A DNA stretch of 10,990 nt, taken from assembly GCA_022559985.1 (NCBI GenBank), contig JAFJTR010000224.1:1-10990 (forward strand), written 5' to 3'. Source of the stretch: Parastagonospora avenae f. sp. tritici 18332-5 (lineage: Eukaryota; Ascomycota; Dothideomycetes; Pleosporales; Phaeosphaeriaceae). Below, piece after piece: positions 6,701 through 10,990 of the stretch (positions within the stretch are counted from its first letter, which is position 1; each line of letters begins with the position of its first letter). The notes beneath the pieces were generated by a model. It was not told the DNA's origin. It saw only the letters and a program-made list of their open reading frames with translations, and searched no databases. Position numbers and translations under genes: made by a program.

Positions 6701-9389
6701 AATATTTAGCTTATAGAGTAGTTGTAAGGTAAATATTGCTTCTTTAGCAACTTAGGACAGGGCAAGAAGTTCTGCCTCTGTCGTTAATGTAGTAACAGTG
6801 TCTTGCTTGCTCGCTCTCTATGCAATAAGTCCTCTAAAAAGCTTAATAGCGTAGCCTTATAAGCTCTTCCTGTCTAGCGTGTTGTTAGCAAAGAAGGCGT
6901 CACTAGCTACTTAGAGGTAGTCTTCTCCTCTAAGTTATAGCGCCCTAGATCTAGTGTCCGCAAGGTACAGTAAGACCTAGTTAGTAGCGTTTTAATGATT
7001 AGTGCTTAGGTTTAATAGAAACTAAGAAACTTGTAATATAGCAAAAGCAATATTAGGTTGCATAGTCACTGCAGCAAATAGTAGAGATCTAATTTTTCGT
7101 TAGTATTAGTTAATCTTAGATAGAGCAGCTAGATCATGTTATAGCTTTATCTCAATAGGTGCTATTAGGGTGTTATGCCTTCTTTTAGCTTAATTAGCAA
7201 GGCGCTGTATCTTATTAATATACGCTGACTAGGATAGATATATAAGGCGCTAGTCTCGTTGTTAGATAACCTCTACGCCTAGGAACTATTAGAGATTATG
7301 TCCCCTAGTTATAGTATATTTTTTCCTAGAGAAGCTTAACTGCATAGTTTACTTCTTTAGTATATTATTTACTATACGCAATAATAATATTATCTATATA
7401 GAAGAAAATAATAATGCTATCTTTAATTATACAGCATAGCTTGTGCAGGACTATCGTAAAGCCTAGAGCCTTAAGGGTAAATGTGAACTCCTTCTGCTAT
7501 AGCAGGGGTGAAATGCGCAGACTGTATAGTGCCTTCTAGACTTAAAGGATCGTCCTTTTCTTCTTGTAGCCTTAGAGCATCTGCATATATATCTCTTAGT
7601 CTATTATTGCATAAATAAACACATTAGTTACGTTGTATTGTTTAAGTTTAAGGTTATGCTTAGCTATAATAGCTATAAGCATCCTAAGCGAGCAGCTTGC
7701 TAACGTAGCAGCGTATATGTCCTGCAATGTAATGTTCTGCTGTTAATTGCCTTAGATAACTAGTCGTGCCTTGCACTTAATAAACTAGTAATGTTTATTA
7801 AGTTTATATGTATACACCTATACATAGTCTAAGATCTATTAGCCTATTAGTTTAATTAATTTAAGAGGTACTTCTCTCTAAGATTTTATCTGTTTATAAC
7901 TCTATAGGTAGGCCTGCTCTGCTTCTTTAAACAGTTCCCCTATTAGATAAGTCTTAAGCTTAGTTTAGCAGGTTAGTAGAGGTAAAAGCTAGCTGCAATA
8001 GGGCTTTAAGCCTTTAGCAAGCATTCTTTGCATTTTAGCCTTGTCTATTATTTCTCCTCTATACTTCCTAACTCTCCTAGCTTAAGCTCCTGCTATAAAG
8101 GCTGCTACCTATAGGATAGTTTTAGATAACCTGTGTACTGTTATTTTTATAGATAATCCGTATAGTATTAAATCTATATGTCCGGCTATTAGTCCTGCAA
8201 GCAGTGCTGCTAGTGGCAGTGTAGATGGCAGAGTCAGGTATTAATCCCTGATCTTCCTGCCTTAATAGTAGCCTAGTGGGTCTACTTTGTCCTAGGGATT
8301 TTTTTAGTCCTTAGTAGGCTTATCCTCATAGAATAATTTAGTCTCTAGATTAATGCTCAGAGTAGGCAGTTTAATAGTCCTTATATAAGTGGCTATCCCT
8401 TTAAGAGTATTATGCATAAGATTATTTACAAGGTCCTTAATTATGCTATTAAAGATAGTTTGCTTATTAAATACTATATTGCAGGTGCTAATAACTTTAC
8501 TGAGTAATAAGATCTAGATATAGTAGATATTTAATAATTAGCATCCTATAAAGTATCTAATCTATGCTTTAGGGTTAAGGCGTTAAAGTCTTAATATACC
8601 TCTATAGGTGTCACTGCTTATTGCAAACGCTTTGCACCTGTATGCCTTAAGGTAAGTAAGGTTTAGTTTTTAAAGTAATATTACTATTCTGTTATTAAAA
8701 ACAATATATATAAAGAAGATCTTATATAGAGTCTTCTAGTTATTAGCGCAGTTTAGTAGTTAGTTATACAGATATACTCCCGCTCTTGTGATTTCTAACT
8801 ATAGTTCCTAGGGTAAGTTAGCATTAAGTCGCATTGCGCGTAACTTCTCCTTATTTATTCTTCCTAAGCGTTTAGCGCTACTATTTTAAGCTTAGGTATC
8901 TAGTGCTAAAGGTTTAATGATGACTCCTATTAATGCTAACTAGCTCTTAACTTATATTCTAACTGTCGTGATCTTATTATTAGCCTTAATAACTTTAACT
9001 ATAATATTATAATAATTTTTAAGGAAGTGAAAGAAGTTTAATAGCTTCTTAATAATAGAGCTTGCTATCCTATTATTAGTAAAGTAGAGGTCCTATTGCA
9101 ATCCTAAGAACTTGTCTGCAACTAGCATTTAGCTCTTCTCCTTTGTTATACTCGTCTCGTAAGAGTAGAAATCGATAGTCAGCCTCTCTCCTAGTCCTTC
9201 GTTATTGTTTCGTAGAGCTTAGCTAACTTATTGTTGTAATTTAGCTCTGCTGCATAAGTTACATTAAACTGTAGTAACTCCCTTTACGCGCACCCCTTTA
9301 GCTTGCTAGACTAGGTGCTTAATAGCTGCTAGTCCTAGATAGCTAAGTCGCTTGTGCTAGAGCAGTGCAGTTGCCTTTTATAGGGATTG
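6701..9389 (-). mobile_element. Element B, main internal segment (pol: RNase H to integrase)
   Basis: This is collinear with 1915-4602 of element A over about 2.7 kb, with one single-base length difference: a T run at 7319-7324 is six long against five in A. It carries decayed RNase H, reverse transcriptase, connecting and integrase sequence on the minus strand. The reverse transcriptase site reads FYIDN (7389-7400), showing the same Asp-to-Asn change as A. Compared with A, most differences are G-to-A or C-to-T, mainly at TpG/CpA, and stops are dense in all frames. B is therefore an older, more strongly mutated copy. The segment ends at GATTG (9385-9389), where a type C solo LTR is inserted. 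Confidence 0.9.
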
Positions 9390-9587
9390 TGTTAGTAGGT
9401 ACTCGCACTAGTGCTGAAAGGAAATAACTATAACTGCATTGTATTTGATTAATCTGTTGTGTGTGAAGCAAGAGAAGAGAACTATAGAAGAGCGGAGTCA
9501 GGGGCTCTAGTCTGAGCGCTGCTCAGACGCCGCGATTAGTGCGCCTGATCGCGTAGCTCAGATATCAACGATACCTGTGATCTGACA
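9390..9587. mobile_element. Type C solo LTR inserted in integrase of element B
   Basis: This 198-bp sequence starts TGTTAGTAGG and ends GTGATCTGACA, with a perfect GATTG duplication at 9385-9389 and 9588-9592. The uninterrupted site can be read in element A at 4598-4602, which confirms the insertion. It contains the perfect hairpin GTCTGAGC-GCT-GCTCAGAC. It has no internal region, so it is a solo LTR. No coding sequence is present, so the parent family (copia or gypsy) is not known; a 5-bp duplication fits either. Confidence 0.88.
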
Positions 9588-9592
9588 GATTG

Positions 9593-9875
9593 CTTCATTC
9601 GCAAGTTATTTATATACGTGTAGTATGTAGCTTCTAGTAACACGTTGTATTTAATTACCTATTAGCTGTATATCTTGCTAAAGGTTCCTAATAATTATAC
9701 TATCTTAGCACCTTAGTGTAGTTAAGTCTTCTTTTGTTTCCTACTAAATTCCTATCTGTCTAAGTAGTTAGAAGAAGACTAGGTTGCAGTGTAGATTAGG
9801 GCAGATAGCCACGTTATGCAGTACTAGGTTAGTTTCTCCTAACTAACATCTTATAATTAGATCGATGCTGCTATA
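9593..9875 (-). mobile_element. Element B, last visible internal segment
   Basis: This aligns with 4603-4884 of element A, the stretch from the front of the integrase towards protease. It has one extra A at about 9680-9682 (GCTAAAGG against GCTAAGG). Alignment with A stops at TA (9874-9875). The missing remainder of B corresponds to A 4885-6560: protease, Gag and the 5' LTR. It could lie beyond the window, on the far side of the insertion that begins at 9876, or be deleted. Confidence 0.85.
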
Positions 9876-10057
9876 ACGTACCTCACGGGTTCGCCGCCCA
9901 CACGGGTTCGCCGCCCACTTTTGCCAAGCCCCTATTAAAACCACCCCATTCTAGCGCAAAATAGCCCACTTTGGCCCTGTATAGAATAATGTAACCTAAG
10001 ATATTATTCAGATTCTACTTCTACTGCTTGCTTACACGTACGCACGTTATGCCTATT
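9876..10057. mobile_element. Putative Tc1/mariner (pogo/Fot1-like) DNA transposon end
   Basis: The sequence begins ACGTACCTCACGGG immediately after a TA that is also present at the matching place in element A (4883-4884). This fits the TA target of the Tc1/mariner superfamily. The terminal region holds two perfect adjacent copies of a 17-mer (9884-9900 and 9901-9917, starting CACGGGTTCG), an arrangement like the internally repeated inverted ends of fungal pogo-type elements. The matching inverted end was not found before 10990. No transposase ORF or DDE motif could be read nearby, so this is a truncated element, a non-autonomous derivative, or the left end of one extending past the window. 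Confidence 0.5.
9884..9917. repeat. Two tandem copies of a 17-bp GC-rich motif
   Basis: CACGGGTTCGCCGCCCA occurs twice with no spacer and no mismatch. Its GC content stands out against the AT-rich RIP-mutated copia sequence on its left. It probably forms part of the transposon terminus and could be a transposase-binding site. Confidence 0.85.
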
Positions 10058-10280
10058 TTAAAACCTATCAAGTAGCTAAGCAGGGGGAAGCTGGCTCGAA
10101 GGGCTCAAGTTGGTTTTCGCGAATGAGCGATGTTGGCACTGGATACAGAGATATAGCGTACTAAGACAGTAAGAGGGTGCTTCTGTAAAGAGTATAATAT
10201 ATTAGGTAACTTAAAATATAAAGTTAAAGACAATAAGCTATAAGAGCGCATTGCTGAGATCTATATACTTAAGAGATCCT
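10058..10280. repeat. Direct repeat unit, copy 1
   Basis: This block of about 223 bp starts TTAAAACCTATCAAGTAGC and ends AGAGATCCT. It recurs at 10422-10642 with few differences, offset by 364 bp at the left end. Most differences are A/G or T/C, with copy 1 usually carrying the A or T. In one frame (10130 onward) it resembles a short coding stretch but has TAG at 10154-10156. I do not recognise the family. It may be internal sequence of the DNA transposon that starts at 9876. Confidence 0.8.
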
Positions 10281-10421
10281 TTCCTTCTTATAATTGCTAT
10301 CGTGAGCTTAACAGTCCTAACGTGAGCGGCATAAGTTATCTAAGGCAGCTCACCCTTAGCATTGTGAGCTCGACCTTAGCATCGTGAGCAGTCACGTGAC
10401 TCTTTGTTAGACACGTAGGTG
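10281..10421. promoter_or_regulatory. GTGAGC-motif cluster 1 with GTCACGTGAC palindrome
   Basis: Five GTGAGC/GCTCAC hexamers lie within 88 bp, at 10302, 10322, 10348 (reverse orientation), 10364 and 10384. Several are coupled to TTAGC, and GCTCACCCTTAGCATTGTGAGC is an inverted pair. The 10-bp palindrome GTCACGTGAC follows at 10391-10400; its CACGTG core is the E-box type bound by bHLH proteins. The clustering suggests binding sites for a transposase or a transcription factor, but the function is inference only. Confidence 0.5.
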
Positions 10422-10642
10422 TTAAAACCTATCAAGTAGCTAAGCAGAGGGAAGCTGGCTCGAAGGGCTCAAGTTGGTTTTCGCGGATGAGCGATGTTGG
10501 CACTGGATACGGAGGTAGGGCGTACTAAGACAGTAAGAGGGTGCTTCTGTAAAGAGTACAATGTATTAAGTAACTTAAAATACAAAGTTAAAGACAATAA
10601 GCTATAAGGGTCCATTGTCCTAGTCTATATACTAAGAGATCC
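10422..10642. repeat. Direct repeat unit, copy 2
   Basis: This is the second copy of the 10058-10280 block, about 221 bp, with few differences. It is less AT-rich than copy 1 and appears closer to the original. Copies 1 and 2, each followed by a GTGAGC cluster, form a tandem pair of about 360-bp units. A partial restart (TATTAAAACC, about 10773-10782) follows the second cluster and then diverges. Confidence 0.8.
10494..10607 (+). CDS. Small unrecognised ORF in repeat copy 2 (37 residues)
   Basis: An ATG at 10494 opens 37 codons to TAA at 10605-10607. The product contains RTKTVRGCFCKEYN and then NLKYKVKDNKL, a basic peptide with two close cysteines. Copy 1 of the repeat has the same frame and the same stop (10241-10243) but is broken by TAG at 10154-10156. 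In-frame sequence before the ATG (residues GKLARRAQVGFRG, then TGA) hints that a longer ORF may once have run through here. No ribosome or promoter evidence is available, and a chance ORF inside a repeat is the simplest alternative. I do not recognise the protein. Confidence 0.2.
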   Translation: MLALDTEVGRTKTVRGCFCKEYNVLSNLKYKVKDNKL

Positions 10643-10770
10643 TGCAGTCGCTCACTTTGCTAACTGTGAGCTGCGTGAGCTCTGCTAACTGTGCTAACGA
10701 CTACCTGCGTGAGCCGTCACGTGTGACCGGGGTGGCTCACGATGCTAAGAGTTAGCGGTCACGTGACTGT
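10643..10770. promoter_or_regulatory. GTGAGC-motif cluster 2 with two CACGTG sites
   Basis: Five GTGAGC/GCTCAC hexamers occur at 10650 (reverse), 10666, 10675, 10709 and 10735 (reverse), interspersed with GCTAAC/GTTAGC. GTCACGTGTGAC lies at 10716-10727 and the perfect palindrome GTCACGTGAC at 10758-10767. It mirrors the cluster after repeat copy 1 in content but not base by base, so motif spacing differs while motif type is kept. Its role is unknown; a regulatory or transposase-binding array is the best guess. Confidence 0.5.
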
Positions 10771-10990
10771 TGTATTAAAACCAGTCACGTATCGCCTGTA
10801 GGTCGTGCTGTGCCGCAGAGGATGCTGACCGTCAGCATTTCATTGGTGCCTAAAAGCTGGCTTGTAACACTATCTTTTCTTCTGTTACGTTTTTTTTTTT
10901 TTTTTTTTATATCATATACATTGTACTACCTATTGCTAGCATACATACAATGAAGCTCATGCAGTCCTAGGGACTATGGAGCGCTGCGCA
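10771..10990. other. Unassigned segment with poly-T tract
   Basis: No gene is visible. The segment holds an inverted repeat ATGCTGAC-C-GTCAGCAT (10822-10838), an inverted CCAAT-type sequence (ATTGG near 10842), and a run of 19 T at 10890-10908. A small inverted repeat AGTCC-TAG-GGACT lies near the right edge. An ATG near 10950 runs into a stop after a few codons. The T run could be the A tail of a retroposed element on the minus strand, or a promoter pyrimidine tract of a gene beyond the window; neither is supported further. Confidence 0.3.
10890..10908. repeat. Poly-T run of 19 bases
   Basis: This is an uninterrupted homopolymer of 19 T. It is far longer than any other homopolymer in the window. 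Read on the minus strand it is a 19-A tract. Confidence 0.95.

Noticed and set aside
10058..10280. tRNA-like A and B boxes (SINE head), suggested by GGCTCGAAGGGC
   Set aside because: The B-box resemblance is partial and no acceptable A box at suitable spacing or cloverleaf was found.
10058..10642. The direct repeat pair as LTRs of a small retrotransposon
   Set aside because: The units begin TTAAAACC and end AGATCCT with no TG...CA termini, there is no target duplication, and only about 140 bp lies between them. Tandem repeats fit better.

Overview
The window looks like a transposon-only stretch of a filamentous ascomycete (Pezizomycotina) genome. No intact host gene, tRNA, rRNA or CRISPR array is visible. 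Two copies of one Ty1/copia LTR retrotransposon differ mainly by C-to-T and G-to-A changes, mostly at CpA/TpG. This is the signature of repeat-induced point mutation (RIP), a fungal genome defence. The species cannot be named from the sequence.

Layout. 1-98 is the end of a diverged LTR. 99-238 is unassigned. 239-451 is a relic (Z): an LTR plus the first 33 bp of a copia internal region. Element B, an old and heavily mutated copia copy on the minus strand, starts at 452. Its pieces are 452-667, 856-1229, 6701-9389 and 9593-9875. B was then hit several times: a solo LTR of type D (668-850, target duplication CTAAC), a type C solo LTR at 1230 (duplication AGCTT), another type C solo LTR at 9390-9587 (duplication GATTG), and a putative Tc1/mariner-pogo-like DNA transposon end at 9876 (TA target). 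Into the first type C LTR a younger full-length copia element, A (1325-6560), was inserted with a perfect ACTAC duplication. B's 5' part (gag, protease, 5' LTR) is absent before 9876 and may resume beyond the window.

Element A is 5236 bp with two 217-bp LTRs. Its coding strand is minus: 5' LTR 6344-6560, Gag with a zinc knuckle, protease, integrase, reverse transcriptase, RNase H, then the 3' LTR 1325-1541. All domain landmarks fall in one reading frame from about 6309 to a stop at 1579-1581 (about 1577 codons). It was therefore a single gag-pol ORF, now broken by nonsense codons rather than frameshifts. Catalytic aspartates of protease, reverse transcriptase and RNase H have become asparagine. 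Neither A nor B can encode active enzymes.

The right end (9876-10990) is less understood. After the transposon end with its 17-bp tandem motif come two copies of a roughly 360-bp unit. Each consists of a conserved block of about 220 bp followed by a cluster of five GTGAGC/GCTCAC hexamers and a GTCACGTGAC palindrome. A 19-nt T run lies near the edge. This is the part most likely to hold something undescribed.
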